Source of the DNA: Azadirachta indica
Lineage: Eukaryota > Streptophyta > Magnoliopsida > Sapindales > Meliaceae
Reading direction: 5' to 3'
Assembly (NCBI GenBank): GCA_022749755.1
Contig: CM040446.1
Span: 15,214,367-15,278,366 of the forward strand
DNA length: 64,000 nucleotides
Of this stretch, positions 15,260-27,738 are shown piece by piece. How positions within the stretch are numbered: the first letter of the stretch is position 1; the number at the start of each line of letters is the position of its first letter. The notes beneath the pieces are model-generated. The model worked only from the letters and a program-made list of their open reading frames with translations. It had not been told where the DNA came from and ran no database searches. The translations under genes and the position numbers were made by a program.

Positions 15260-18200
15260 TCACCAAAATCTCCATGGATCTTTATATGGAGGAACATAGT
15301 TATATGTTGCAGGCAGAAGGCGAAAAGAATCTACAGTTTTCTTCAAGTAAGGTCCCATCTGTACCGCAAAAAAGAACATGATCTTTAGTAAGGCCCAATT
15401 ATTTATCAACCTCATTATTCGTAAGTGTATGTATGAATGCATGCATGTAGAGAGAGACCTTATTCCACTGCTTGCTGAGGGTTGAAGCACTTAGAGAGTA
15501 TAGATAACCTGCAATAGAATTTTTGCGTAGTTGAATGGAAAGCAAAAGAGGCAGACCCACAAAAAGAAAGTTGAATATTTATTTAGTATAGCAAATGTCC
15601 TCCATGTAGAACATGCCAAACATTCTCTCCTTTCTCCACTATGAAAAAATTTTATTGGCTGAGAAAGCCAGGCAACTCGTCAATGGGTGGCAAGCTGTTT
15701 TTTCTCTTTTGAATCTAATTAAAAATCAGAATTCAGAATTTTTGAACACCCCATGTATGTAACTCAAGAGAACTTCAATATAAGTACTAACGCGGGGAGC
15801 TGAAAAAGTGCTAAAATCAAATTTGAAAAGCAACATGTCTGGGAGAAGAGGAATAGTCTAACAGAAAAAAATTTATTTTCATACCCTCTCGTTCAGCAGT
15901 TGCGGCAACATAATGTCGATAAAGGTTTGGTTCCTGAGCCTGCCATGCATTTAAGGGATTAACGACCATAAAAGTATGCATCTCATTCCATCATGACTTG
16001 GCACTGAAGAAGAAAACACTTACAAGATTGGTAGGTGATTTTCGAACAAGATATTCATAATACCAGTACGGTTCACCATCAACCTGAAGTAAAAAAAATT
16101 AGACACCAAATCCACATGCACATACAGACATGGATATTAGTTACATGCATGCAGAACCATGTAATGACAAGGTAAATAAATTCGTTCACCCATGTAAACC
16201 ATTCTCTTAAGAATTGTACTGAAACCAAAACTTGAAGCAAGGTTTTAGAGCTTACATCACTAGTATGTGCATCAAGAACAGAACTCTCATCCATGCGCTG
16301 ACTTGAGGTGACTCGCTGCAGAGGCAAATTATGATGAGTTTGGTAGAGTCATGATGAATTTTCACATTATAATTCAGTCAAAATTCTATAATTTAGCAAA
16401 TTTCTTGTCCCTGAAGTCCAAAATAGTGTATGAGGCAAATTATTTATGTTCATTCTAAGAAAAGGGTTATTGTAAAAGCGTTCAAAGCTTTACCAATGGG
16501 GACTTTTCAGATAAAACAGTATCAGCAACATCTTTTGCACTCCATTTACTTTTGTCCTCTGATTTTAAGAGGTGAATATTTGGAGGACCTATCTGAAACA
16601 AAGGACACAAATTCATAAAACTTGAAGGGAAAATCAGAGCGAATTACATTCATCTAATACATGGTTGTGTCACAAGTTACCGAAACAGAAATGATGAGAT
16701 TATTGATAATGTCTACGCGCTCAGACACAATACGCAGGCGTGCATTAGCTGTATCATATTCAAATGTTAAAGCCTCACCTAAACTTGGAGAGGAGGAATA
16801 AATTTTTTTTAAAAGTGGTAAACTGGAGAAAAATTCATCATTTAAATAGCAGAAACTTACGTGACAGTGGAGCAGCTGATGAATAGCGCTCTGGCTTTCT
16901 GGATTCCACCCTTCAAGAAAATGTGCAAGCAATAAGGAGCTGAACAGTTGCCTTTGCAAAGAAAATATTGAACAAAATAGTGAATCTCATAATAGGAAAA
17001 GACTTTCGAACTTTACTGAACTATCCCATTGATTCTGAAAGAAAGTAACGATATTCCCTCTATAAAAAGTCCCAAGTTCAAATCCACCTAAATAGCCCTT
17101 CTCAGTCTAAACAGCACAAAACCACCTTAAAAGGAAAAAGAATAAATCAACATTTGAACAAGACCAAAAACATGTTAAAAGATTTTTTACTATAACTGCC
17201 AGCAATTATTATTATCCCACAACATTTTCAAAAGTTTGTTGTCCTCTTCTTGATATAAAATGAATGTAAATATTGGCTAAAAACTCAAATTAGAAATTGA
17301 GAGAATCTGTACTTTTCGGTTTTCCTTTAAACTCCTATGAAGGCAACTTTTGACAGATTCCCAATCATCTTTCTATCCAACACCAAAAGCATCCAATTTA
17401 GGTGAAAAAAAGCTTAATTGACAAGGAATTAGCAGTCAGAATATACAGATAAAGAAAAAATGCAATAGCTCATTCCAAATTTGTTTCTGATGCAGAGAAC
17501 AAAAAGAAAAAATGCAACAGCTCATTCCAAATTTGTTTCTGTTGCAGAGAACAAACCATTTAAAGAGAAACTTCTTAGATGGCAGCTCCAGCGGGTACAA
17601 ATAAGTGTATGCATTTATTTCATCAACCATTGAAGCCATTTTCACATCTTCCCCAGCAACAGATCCTGCAACCGAATTATTGTAATATTTTGGATTATAA
17701 ACTACAGCAAAGATCAAGTGATGCTTGAAAAAACTTATGAGTATCTCATGAGTAACTAGAAAAAGGTAGGAGAATCAGTTGACAATGAAGCGTCCAGGCC
17801 CAAATTCTCACAGCATGAAAAGACAATTGCCACGGTTAACAACAAAATAAAAAATACATATAAAAGGCAGCAAAACGGGTTTTGCAAAAGTCAAAGACTA
17901 GGAATCTCCAAACATCAGTCTTACAAGGACAACATATTGTTAAAATCTCAACAAAATAAAAGGTACAGCTAAAGGCAATCATGATAGATGAAGAATGTCT
18001 ATAGATCAGCCAAAATCCACCCTTCTTTTCATATCTTCCCAAAAGTAATTCCACCAAAAGCAATGGTTCATGGTGAACACAGACAATGTCAAGTGAAATG
18101 TGAAAACTATAAACCTGCATTTTGTTGGCTTCAATTCTTCTTCCATCACAATTGCACAACCAATGATCTCATTGTAAAAGGTTATTGCGAGATGGAGATC

Positions 18201-19278
18201 CCATTACATCAACATTATCACCAACACTGATGTTGACATCTGATTCAGATCCTTAAATTTGAATTCTAAATGATATCTCATGTCAGTGAATTCTCTTTTA
18301 AATTTCTTAATAACACAATTCACTCATTCAGCTCTGCATCCACCATATCAATTTAAGAAACTTCTCATTTCCTGTTGATCTGTGACATTACTTTATCAAA
18401 CTACCAACTGTTGGATGTATTCCCTGCTGACACCTACAGCTTTCAATATCTTGTGCCTAACTTTTAAACTGCTAATGTAAGTAAATTCACCATCATCATG
18501 AAATGCATTCATCCTTTTAGGACTTTCTTCTTATTCCATATGAAAATAAGTAAAATCCAGAAGCCAATATGCAAACTCCATGTATTAGTTCATTAGGCTC
18601 TCCAGTGACTTATAATGCCATTGCCACAGCAGTAGCATGACGACCTCATGAAGTAAAATATCAACTCAATTTTCCATTCGTATCATTAGAAAATCTAATA
18701 AATGAAACACAATAGTGATTGCTTAACCCAAGATTTTCACTAGATTTTTATCCACAGCTTAACCGAGTCTAAACAAAACCAAATGTCATTTTCTTGATTA
18801 ATCCTCAGTTTCTCGGAGAAACAATGAAACATAAACATTTCATTTGTCTAGCGTTGACCGTATAACCTTTCTATACGACATCAACAAATATACAGTGAGT
18901 TTAAGCAAAAAAAAAAAGAACCATAATTAAGAAACCAAACAAATATGAAGCCAAAAGACCGAAGATTAAGCTTACCTGTAGACGGGAAGACCAAAGATAC
19001 CGAGGAAGAGATACCAAATAGAACTAAATCCCTTCTCCATAACCCATTCTGTGAAATGGATTTCGAAGATGAACATGAACAAACTATTTCCTTCTCTTGT
19101 AACCTAAAACTCTTCTGGCTTTGCACAATACTGGCCTGGTTTCTGTTGAAACCACAACATTCCATTAAAAAAAATGAACAAGAAAAAGTAAAAGAAAAAA
19201 TATACATGCATTTATGACAGACGAATACCTGAAAATATGGAGTTCGGGGAGAGAAAGGGAGGGACAGAGAACCGCCAT
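15260..19278 (-). CDS. PPD5: PsbP-domain thylakoid lumen protein, probable PPD5
   Basis: Eleven exons in consistent phase: 19278-19229, 19142-18976, 17665-17557, 16910-16861, 16778-16681, 16592-16494, 16315-16256, 16083-16024, 15939-15885, 15508-15459, 15358-15260; 298 residues. The first exon gives a short plastid targeting stretch. Exon 2 carries a twin-arginine signal (NGLWRRDLVLFGISSSVSLVF), typical of lumen proteins using the Tat route. The PsbP/Mog1 fold follows (VDEINAYTYLYPLELPSKKF, IIISV-IGPPN, DGEPYWYYEYLVRKSP, VDSFRLLP) and it ends PPYKDPWRFW. PsbP-family proteins act in or near photosystem II and NDH assembly; Arabidopsis ppd5 mutants are reported to have developmental defects. 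The family call is firm. The PPD5 assignment rests on length (Arabidopsis about 297) and on its place next to CID5 (At5g11440/At5g11450), both from memory. The 1.3-kb intron 17666-18975 holds nothing recognisable. Confidence 0.85.
17451..17554. repeat. 52-bp tandem duplication at a splice donor
   Basis: Two adjacent 52-bp copies (17451-17502 and 17503-17554) differ at two bases. On the coding (minus) strand the upper copy begins two bases into the intron that follows the PPD5 exon 17665-17557. The intron's 5' end is therefore present twice, and each copy contains a pyrimidine stretch ending in AG. Confidence 0.9.
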
Positions 19279-21988
19279 TGTTGTGACAGGAGTCTCATCC
19301 ACTAGGATTTTGTACCGTTCTCAGTTATTCTTTTTAGTTTTTTTTTTTATATTATTATTATTATTATGACAGCGTATGGAGATATTTTCATTAAGAACCT
19401 CACTTTTCTATATATATCACTTGAAACAAATCATTTGAAAACACAAACATTTTAATCTATAATTCATTAAGATCCCTTATCAAATTATGGTTAATCAAGC
19501 TAACTATGATGGTTGCATAACCAAAAATAAAAACGCTTGAAATTCTATAATGATTAATTGTAAAATAAATAATCACTTTTTAGGTGGGTGTATTTTTTAA
19601 GATAATGATCCTTTCTAAGACATTTTTATTTATATGTGACAAGAATTTTAATTTGATAGTGAGATAAGAAATCTAAAACTATATAATTAAGGATGCTCAT
19701 TTAGATAATGACACTAATTCAATGCAAATCAAAGAGTTTGAGTTGAGAAAACAATAATACAATTAATAAATTAACGATAAAGATGTAATACGATTAATAA
19801 TCATATCATGTTCAAGTTTAGAAATTTTAATGCGTGAACTTTTTTATAACGCAACTATTTATTTGAGTAATAATATTATGTTAAGTCCCTTAGAATTAAA
19901 TAGATATATTTTATGTTTTTCATATTTTAAAATTATTTATTTATACTGTTTCATTTTAAAAAAAATTAAATGGGTGCATGACTATAGCACTAGTTTAATA
20001 ATTGTGTTACGTTAAGATTTGTAGTTCTTGATATATTAATAATTATACAAGTTCAAGATAGTTTAATATATGTTATACCTTTATTTATATGAAATGTATA
20101 TAACATGCCCATCCAAATTGTCAACTCTCAGTATAATAAGATAAAACATTCTAACTGATGTTATTATATACTTTTAAATACTATGGTGATAGAGTAATAA
20201 ATTTAAATTAATCAAAATTTTAGATTAAACAAAGAAGATCGCTGTAATTTATAAAAGGAAAATGTATAAATAAAATAAAAAATCAAGTTCATAGTTATGA
20301 GAAAAATTCTATCTTACAATGGGATTGTTTTATTTCTAATTTATATTATAGGAGAATTTCAAGCGGAAAAAAAAATTCACTATGAAACAATAATTCCAAG
20401 CCCTTCATAAGCCTTGCAAGGCAGTTTGGTCAAATGTATGTTTTTGATTAATTTTGAATAAGGGGACTATCTTGTATATTTCTTAATACCTAGAATTAAT
20501 TGAAATAAACATAATTTTGAGGACTTTGATGAAAATATCCTCAATATATGATTTCTCTACCATGTTTAGAGAAATCGGGTCTACTATGCAACCAGTAAAA
20601 TGTAGCCACGCCGGAAAAAGTATGAAATGCCAGTTTATTATAAGCGAGCTCACGGTTAGCAAATGACAAGTGTAGAATAAAATATTCGAGTTTCCAAACA
20701 GGCCCCAAACAGCACGATTTTGAAGTAAACGTCTTCTCTCGCGTAGCTGTAAACCTCTATTGTTCCCTTTTTCTCGCCATTTCTGCAGATCTCTACGATC
20801 TTCACCGGTCTCATAAGATTGGTAAATTTTGTTTTTAATTTTCTTGTTTTGATTTATTTTGACTTGGGCGATCATAATTATGGGTTTCAAATCCCGATGT
20901 GATATTGATCGTGATTTTATGGTCGCTTTTTGGAATAGGTTTTGGTTTAACAGTAGCTATTTCTGATTTAACAGTTTCTGTTTGCTTTTTCCATGATCAA
21001 GTATTTTTCTGTATTGAGAGTGGAATGAAATAGCTGATTTAGGTTTAGATTCTTATAAATTATTCCTTCTAATTTGATAACTTCTCTTTTTCTGAGTTGA
21101 TTTTTGTGAAGTAGAATTAACCACCAAAACATGAAAAAACCAAACGAGCCATTAACAGTTGGAAAAGAATAGGAAAGAAATTAGGTTATTCCTTCCACAG
21201 AGGTGCATTTGGGAGGATTTCTTGTAAAATCATCTGGATGGGCGATAGGTGTCTCTCCAGCAAGCCCACTGTTATTCTTTGATCTTAAAATTCTTTTACA
21301 TATTTCATCTGAACTCTATGACATAGAACAAGTGAATGTTTATGGCTTTCCAGAATTGCCATTGGTAGTTCCAAAAGCACTTCTAGAGCACCCTAAGACA
21401 ATTTTCATGTGATATGTTAAGAGAGAAATAAATGATATTGTATCAGAGTTTGATTTTGGTTTCTAGCTCCACAAGTATCTTGCTATGACACTGCTTGTTT
21501 GTAAGTCAAGTGATAAATTTGGAAACAATTTTTTTTTCCAGTTGAGGAAAAGCCTAATTAATGGCAGTCTTTTGTTATTGTCTGTTTATATTATGACATG
21601 AAGAACTTAGACTAATTAATACACAGCTTGTTCTAAGTCACGTGATAAAGGCGGAAACGAGTTTTTCTTTCTGGCTGAGGAAAAGCCTAGTTAATGACAG
21701 ACTTTTTTGTGATTTCCTATTTATGTTATGGGATGGCATGAGGAACTTAGACTAATTGATAAACAGAACATTGCTGTGTGGTATGTACACTTAAGTTGTA
21801 ACTTTGAGTGATATGATTTCATGAACTACTGGCTAGGTTTTTTAAGAAATGCGATTCATGTACTAGTTGGGTGGCGAGTTCATCTGTTGTCTTAATGTCA
21901 TTTGTGCTGCATGCACTTTTTTTTTTCTTTTTTTGCCTTTTTCTTTTGGATTGACGATGATACTTTTAATTTTTTTTGGAATGAAGCA
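19279..21988. promoter_or_regulatory. Divergent intergenic region, PPD5 / CID5 leader
   Basis: The region lies between the PPD5 start (minus) and the CID5-type start (plus). A short ATT run sits at 19350-19368, and 19430-20400 is very AT-rich with no coding signal. The CID5 first, non-coding exon probably lies near 20700-20824: a donor reads attg then gtaaat at about 20825. A leader intron of about 1.1 kb would run to the acceptor just before 21989. It carries the tandem repeat at 21494-21766. A 135-residue minus-strand frame (20483-20890) is antisense to the leader and looks non-coding. Confidence 0.4.
21494..21766. repeat. Imperfect tandem duplication, about 135-bp unit
   Basis: Two diverged direct copies, 21494-21626 and 21627-21766. 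They share blocks such as gaggaaaagccta(a/g)ttaatg and gaacttagactaatt, each ending in acacag or aaacag. They lie in the presumed leader intron of the CID5-type gene. There is no coding potential. Confidence 0.85.
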
Positions 21989-23419
21989 ATGAAGCAAGGA
22001 GTTTCTTCTTTAAATCCATATGCAGCATCATATATACCGCTCTCCAAAAGAGAGGCATGTGATAGAATTGAACCTACCATAAAGGATTCCAAAAGTGGCA
22101 ATGAGAATGTCTGGTATTCACATCCCAGGCATGTAACACAGAACCCACATTGTAGCAAAGTTTCTCATGGTTCTGTTGCTCAGGGTGCTCAAAAACTCTC
22201 CACTCCTGAAGGGTCTACACCGAAGAGCCTCCCTGTCCATGGTTCGTATGGTTCATTGAGTAAGCAGGTGATGGATGAAGAATTTGACATGGATTTGGAG
22301 TATTTGCAGATGTCATTTCCTGGTTTATCTGATCAGTCTCTGACTGATGTGTATTTGGCAAACAACGGTGATTTGGAAGCAACTGTTGACATGCTCACAC
22401 AACTTGAGGTAAACTTTGTTGATATATAACCGTAGAAAGTTGTCAGATACAATTCAATCAGCAGATTCATGTTTTGAAATTTCATTTATTGCTCTTTCTG
22501 TGGTGGTTGGTTTGGGGGAGAGAATGAGCTCTTCGTTTGATGCTTAGCTCCTGCCTGTAGCACAACATGTCACGGTATGAAGAGTGCTGTCTCATAACCA
22601 AAGTAAATTAATTGAAAGCAGAAATGTTTCCTGATTCTTTATGAAGCAAGAGCACTACAGGCAGTGTCATTTCATGTTTGGTTGATGAATGGAGATGAAA
22701 GGAGAAGGTTTATGCTCCTGAATTCCATTGAGGCATTATTGTATGCACTACAAGCAGTTTAGGCTTGTTTTATCATAAGAGAATGACATCTCCTACAATT
22801 GTGATCTATCTATGACTGCTTGAAAGTAATACATATTTTGTCTGTTCATATGACTTTATTCGTGGATGGTGGATTTTGTAATTATAACTTATCTACATCT
22901 GATTTATGCTAAAACTTGATTTATCTCATACTTGCTTCTTTCATGCCATTGTTAGTAGTTAAAATGAGTGACTGCCTATGGTAGATGAAATGGTTGTTTT
23001 GACTGCAAGGAAATTGCTATACCTTTTTGGCTTGGTGACAAGGGGAACATTTTGTTATCTGTATGTTCTTGGCACATTATTTTAGTCACTTTCCTGGCTT
23101 CATGGGGAGAGTTAAATTCAGAGGCTGTCTGAGAATATATCATAGTTACTGCATTTAAATCATTGTACTTTTTTCTTTTTCCCCTCTTGTGAATTTAGGT
23201 TAGATTATGTGTCCAATCTTTTAGTCATTCTAAGAGTGGATTTTCTGTCTGCAGTTTGACACTGTTGAGTCTTCTGAAAATCTACCGGACACTTTGGACA
23301 TTGGCGATGTTTCAGAATCAGGGTCTTCATCGGAGTGTGCATCAGTGAAACTGAAGACTGCAGTAGGTGAAGCCAGTGCTTCTTCATCTGGTCCTTCCGG
23401 CTCAGCTGTTGTCTCTTGA
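21989..23419 (+). CDS. CID5: CID5/CID6-type PAM2 + CUE domain protein
   Basis: Two coding exons, 21989-22408 and 23255-23419, joined in phase 0; 194 residues. The N terminus has a PAM2 motif (SSLNPYAASYIPL, residues 6-18), the short peptide that binds the MLLE domain of poly(A)-binding protein. A CUE ubiquitin-binding domain follows near residues 98-140 (DMDLEYLQMSFPGLSDQSLT through NGDLEATVDMLTQLE), and the tail is Ser-rich. This domain pair at this length matches Arabidopsis CID5/IPS1 and CID6. The expected role is bridging mRNA-bound PABP and ubiquitin signals in the cytoplasm; the ubiquitin part is inferred from the family. I chose ATG 21989 because PAM2 sits at the extreme N terminus in relatives and an acceptor lies just upstream. 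The 846-bp intron holds nothing else. Confidence 0.87.
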
Positions 23420-25086
23420 TTGATTTTGTGAGAGACAAGTCAGATGTGTTTTGATTTGGCCTTTTTCTTTTTGTTTTTTTTTTTTTAACCTTTTACAAGT
23501 TGTGGATAAGAAGCATGTAATTAGGCGGTATTTACTTAGTGGTGAGAGGCCTCATACATATGTTTGGTCAACGGTTGTATAGTTACAAGGTGCTTGTGTC
23601 CTAAGCTTTTTTTGCCCTTCTGGCTTAATGTTTTTGTTAGATGGGTCAAAAGCCCCTGATGCAATTATAATGCAAATTGTTGTTCTTCAATATTCAAGGG
23701 ATCTCTGGTGGTTGTTTGATTGCTTTGAAATGGTATGGTGCAAAGAAGATCATGATGATGTTGTATAGGTTTATCTGGCTGGCTATCATACCACCTGAAA
23801 GCTTGTGTATGGTCTTGATTGTGGAAAGCAACAGTGCATTCTTTTAATCTGTTCAAAGTCCATTCATAAAACTTAATGTCGTTGAGGACAGTTTCCATGT
23901 TCTTGAGATGCTACCCAAAAACAGCTGAAGCGTTTCTTTTTGGTTGGAAAAACTAAAAACAGCAACATTTTTCCCAAGACCATCGAAGCAATTAGACACA
24001 AAGGAAAGGATTCAGCTGAATTACTAGTTTTGCAGTAATTACTATATAGTGCTCGTACCAAGGAATTTTGTTCCAAAAACAGGATCTTAAGTGCAGTAGC
24101 TTTTAGCCTGCTTGTGTATGTATCATCACTTTCACTCTGTTTCCGTATGTATGTATGTATGTATGTATGCACTAGGTGACAATCTCAAGAAGTTAGCAAT
24201 CAAATCCAATCATTTTCAAATAAATAAAGACTGCAACAATCTTGAAGCTAGCATATAATAATTTACCGGACTAATTGTACGCTAAAACTTTGTTGTGTAG
24301 TAAAATTTTAAGAACTTGTTGCTATAAAAAAAAATAATTTTAAATTTTGAAATATTCCAATACAAGAGTCGAAAATTATAATTGTGAATTAATCCGTGTT
24401 GAATTAATGATGTACTTCTTACACCACTGTCGGATAAACTCTTAACCATGAGCTGTTTAAAAGAAAAGGAAGGGAAACTATCATAATATTATTACATAGA
24501 TGCGATCTTAACGGTTTCCTCTGCAAAATACCGTTGATAACACTATCCAGGCCAAGTAGGACTAGTAGTCTTCGGAATTGCTGATGTGGCATTTTCAGTG
24601 GAGAACATATTACGCCGGACACGAAGAAAGGCCGAAAACAAGAGACAAAAGATAGAACGTAGATTTTTTTTTTAAATAATTAAAAGTAAAATTTTTAACA
24701 CCAAACACCGAAGAAACAAGCTAATAACAATTCCGTTACTTCCGGTTGTTAAAATTAAGGGAAGGTATGTCCCGATCGGACGTTGTCTTTAAAATCGAAA
24801 AAGTACCACAGAAAGATTCTTTCTTTTCAATTGGGTCTTTGAAACCCAGATCAGTAAAAAGATCAACAAGAATAATCATTATAGAATCTCTCAGGCTTAC
24901 CAGTATCTTGTTTTGCAAATTTACAGAGAGAGCGCTTAGAAAGAGGACAATCGGAGGGCATTTATTTTGATCACCTGGGTGTTTTTAGAATGCTTTAACT
25001 CTGATGATTTGTAAATTTTCAGCCTAGTTGCAATACATCTTTGTACTTGTTGGGTTGAATTTTTGGAGTAACACAGAACAGACAGC
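23420..25086 (+). other. CID5 3' region and DnaJ upstream/leader region
   Basis: The CID5-type 3' UTR probably runs to about 23690. A short tetranucleotide repeat (GTAT)n lies at 24145-24169. The stretch from about 24600 to 25086 is the promoter and leader of the DnaJ gene. A 74-residue frame at 24746-24970 lies in this leader and matches no family I know. I found no clear heat-shock element: a GAA/TTC cluster near 24810 has the wrong spacing. Confidence 0.4.
24145..24169 (+). repeat. (GTAT)6 microsatellite
   Basis: Six GTAT tetranucleotide units between the CID5-type and DnaJ genes. Confidence 0.92.
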
Positions 25087-27738
25087 ATGGGAATGGATTA
25101 TTACAACATATTGAAGGTGAACAAGAACGCTACAGATGACGATCTCAAGAAATCGTACAGGAGATTGGCAATGAAATGGCATCCTGATAAAAATCCCAAT
25201 AACAAGAAAGAGGCTGAAGCCAAATTCAAGCAGATCTCTGAGGCTTATGAGGTAAATCTTTTTCTTTTGTCCATATATGCTCGTTTTTTATTTTGACAGA
25301 TTCTCTTAACCCGTTTTCCTTTCGATATTTGGATTCACTAGAAATTTTATGAAAAATAAAAGAATGTATCTTTCGAGTTATAGGTTCACTGGGAATTTCG
25401 ATGCTGTTCTTTAATATTGATGGTGTTGGTAACCAAGAAACAGCATGATGACAATATATAGTCAGCCAAATGAATGTTGAGATTTGAGTGGTAATACAAG
25501 AAATATTGACTGGGAGATGGAGGCAATCATGCGAAACTCAATTGAGGACAATGTGAGAGACCTGGCTATGAAAATTGTAAAATGTAAAATTGTTGAATAT
25601 ATGGCTTCTTTTTCAACAAGGATAATGAATTTATCTCTCATCATACTTGGCGGATTTGTATAGGAGTTTGTATTATGTGATTGGTGGATTTTTTCATCGA
25701 TATTTTTTTGTTTGTTACTTGTTGAACATTTTTCTTCTAGATAATTTGGGCGGGATTAAAAATTCCAACACAAAGTTAATTATTGTTCATTCTTTGTCTA
25801 GATCCATGTGGCAACCAAATGGAGTTTTCAACTATTAGTTTCTGCTTAATATGATATTTTATTATCCTCTAATGCTAGTGTTGTCAATTGTTTTGGCATT
25901 GATCGATCTTTTAAACAACCCAGTGAAACTTCAGTATGGCTGGGTTGATGGTTTATTGAGAAATTTTTCGTGATTTCAGGTTTTGAGCGATCCTCAAAAG
26001 AGAGCAATTTATGATCAGTATGGTGAAGAAGGGTTGAAAGACATGCCACCATCTGGCAGTGGTGGATTCTCATATGGGAATGGTAGTAGTGGTAGTAGCT
26101 CTAAAGGTTTTAATCCCAGGAATGCTGAAGATATATTTGCAGAATTCTTTGGTAGTAGTCCTTTTGGATTTGGGTCAACAGGACCTGGGAAGTCCATGAG
26201 GTTCCAGTCAGATGGAGGAGGTATGTTTGGAGGATTTGGTTCAGGTGAAAATATTTTTCGTACTTGTAGTGATGGTAACATTCCGAGAAAACCTCCACCA
26301 GTAGAAAGCAAACTACCATGCAGTCTCGAGGAGCTATACACTGGATCAACAAGGAAGATGAAGATCTCTAGAACTGTAGTTGATGCCAATGGGTATGTGC
26401 ACTAGTCTCGGTGACTCATTCTGTTGTTCTCCCTACTCTTTTATTTCTTTAATCTTTGGCTTTTGTTGCGTGAATTTGGCTTTCCAACAGAAGTTACCAC
26501 TTCTCAAACTCATGCATTGCATTTGAAGTAAGCCGTATTGACTAAACCATTAAGAAAAAAATTAGTTGATGTTAGAATTAGTTTCAAACTTATTCACAAG
26601 CATCGATTATTGTACTTTTTCTTCATTGATTCACGTACACGGCACTTCTTCTGCTTGTTTCTTGCTTAATGGAGGACAGCTTTCGTTGTGGGACAGGGCC
26701 ATCTTGCTCTTTAAATCACCCTATTTTGAAGCTGTTTGAGCTTGTTTGTAATCAAAGATAGGACTTTTGCCAATATTAACTGTTATCTTATATGAATTCA
26801 CTCAGGCTCACATTGTAACCTCTAGTTGAAATACAATTTTGGAAGATTTGCAAACATTTAGCAGTGCACTTGTTTGTTTTGCATTCTTGGTTACACATTA
26901 CTTTGGGGGAATGTTTTTATTTGAAGATTGGAAGAAAGTCTTATTTAGCAGTTTGACCAACATGTGGAGGAGCATATTAACTACTTAATTTTTTGTTACT
27001 TCATTTACTGGTTCTCAACTGGCAACAGGCTAGTCATGTTTTTATAAGAAAGACAACTTCTCAGTTAAACAAGCTCTAGTTTCCCAGATGGGCCAAAGGC
27101 TATTCAGAATCTCTCTCAGAATAATTCTATTCAACATAATTGTTCCATCCTATTACTTTTTGTTAGTGCTTATGAGTTTTTTGAATGAGATAGAAACTGC
27201 AATAGTAAATGTTCTTGGTTGCCTTGTATTTAAGAGCTCCAAAAGCTCGGTATCGACAAATCATCACACTGATTATTGTTTAAGTTCATAACTTTGCAGA
27301 CGGCAAGCACCAGAAAGTGAAATATTAACCATTGATGTGAAGCCTGGGTGGAAGAAGGGAACTAAGATTACTTTTCCTGACAAAGGAAACGAGCAGCCCC
27401 ATCAGCTACCAGCGGACCTTGTGTTTGTGATTGATGAGAAGCCCCATGATGTGTACACAAGAGACAGCAATGACCTTATTGTGAATCACAAGGTGTCACT
27501 AGCTGAAGCACTGGGAGGGACTACAGTAAGTCTCACTACACTAGACGGCCGTGATCTTTCAATTGCGGTGACGGATATAATAAGTCCTGGTTTTGAGCTC
27601 GTTGTCCCCGGGGAGGGAATGCCAATTGCCAGAGAGCCAGGTAATAGGGGTGATCTAAGAATCAAATTTGAGGTGAAGTTCCCAGCAAGATTAACACCGG
27701 AGCAACGAGCAGGACTCAAACGTGCGTTGGGTAGTTGA
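25087..27738 (+). CDS. Class B (type II) DnaJ/HSP40 co-chaperone
   Basis: Three exons, 25087-25251, 25980-26392 and 27300-27738, in phase; 338 residues, the usual size for DNAJB1/Sis1-type proteins (about 340). Residues 1-70 form the J domain with its HPD motif ([10 protein letters not shown]), which stimulates HSP70 ATPase. A Gly/Ser/Phe-rich linker follows (about 75-150, [29 protein letters not shown]). The two beta-sandwich substrate-binding domains end in [15 protein letters not shown]. There is no Cys-rich zinc domain, so it is class B, and no CaaX box, so it is probably cytosolic/nuclear. The ATG ([11 protein letters not shown]) begins directly at the J domain as in relatives. The introns (728 and 907 bp) carry no further features. 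Closest Arabidopsis relative by gene order may be At5g25530, from memory. Confidence 0.93.

Noticed and set aside
19141..19207. Alternative PPD5 start in an extended exon 2 (MECCGFNRNQ)
   Set aside because: A clean acceptor (tttcaacag) before 19142 joins in phase to an upstream exon with its own ATG and transit-like sequence.
20483..20890. 135-residue minus-strand ORF
   Set aside because: It is antisense to the probable CID5-type first exon and has no recognisable domain or splice partners.
24800..24830. Possible heat-shock element upstream of the DnaJ gene
   Set aside because: GAA and TTC blocks are present but separated by three bases rather than the required two.
24746..24970. 74-residue frame before the DnaJ gene
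   Set aside because: It lies in the DnaJ leader/promoter, with no family match and no splice continuation. It could at most be an upstream ORF.
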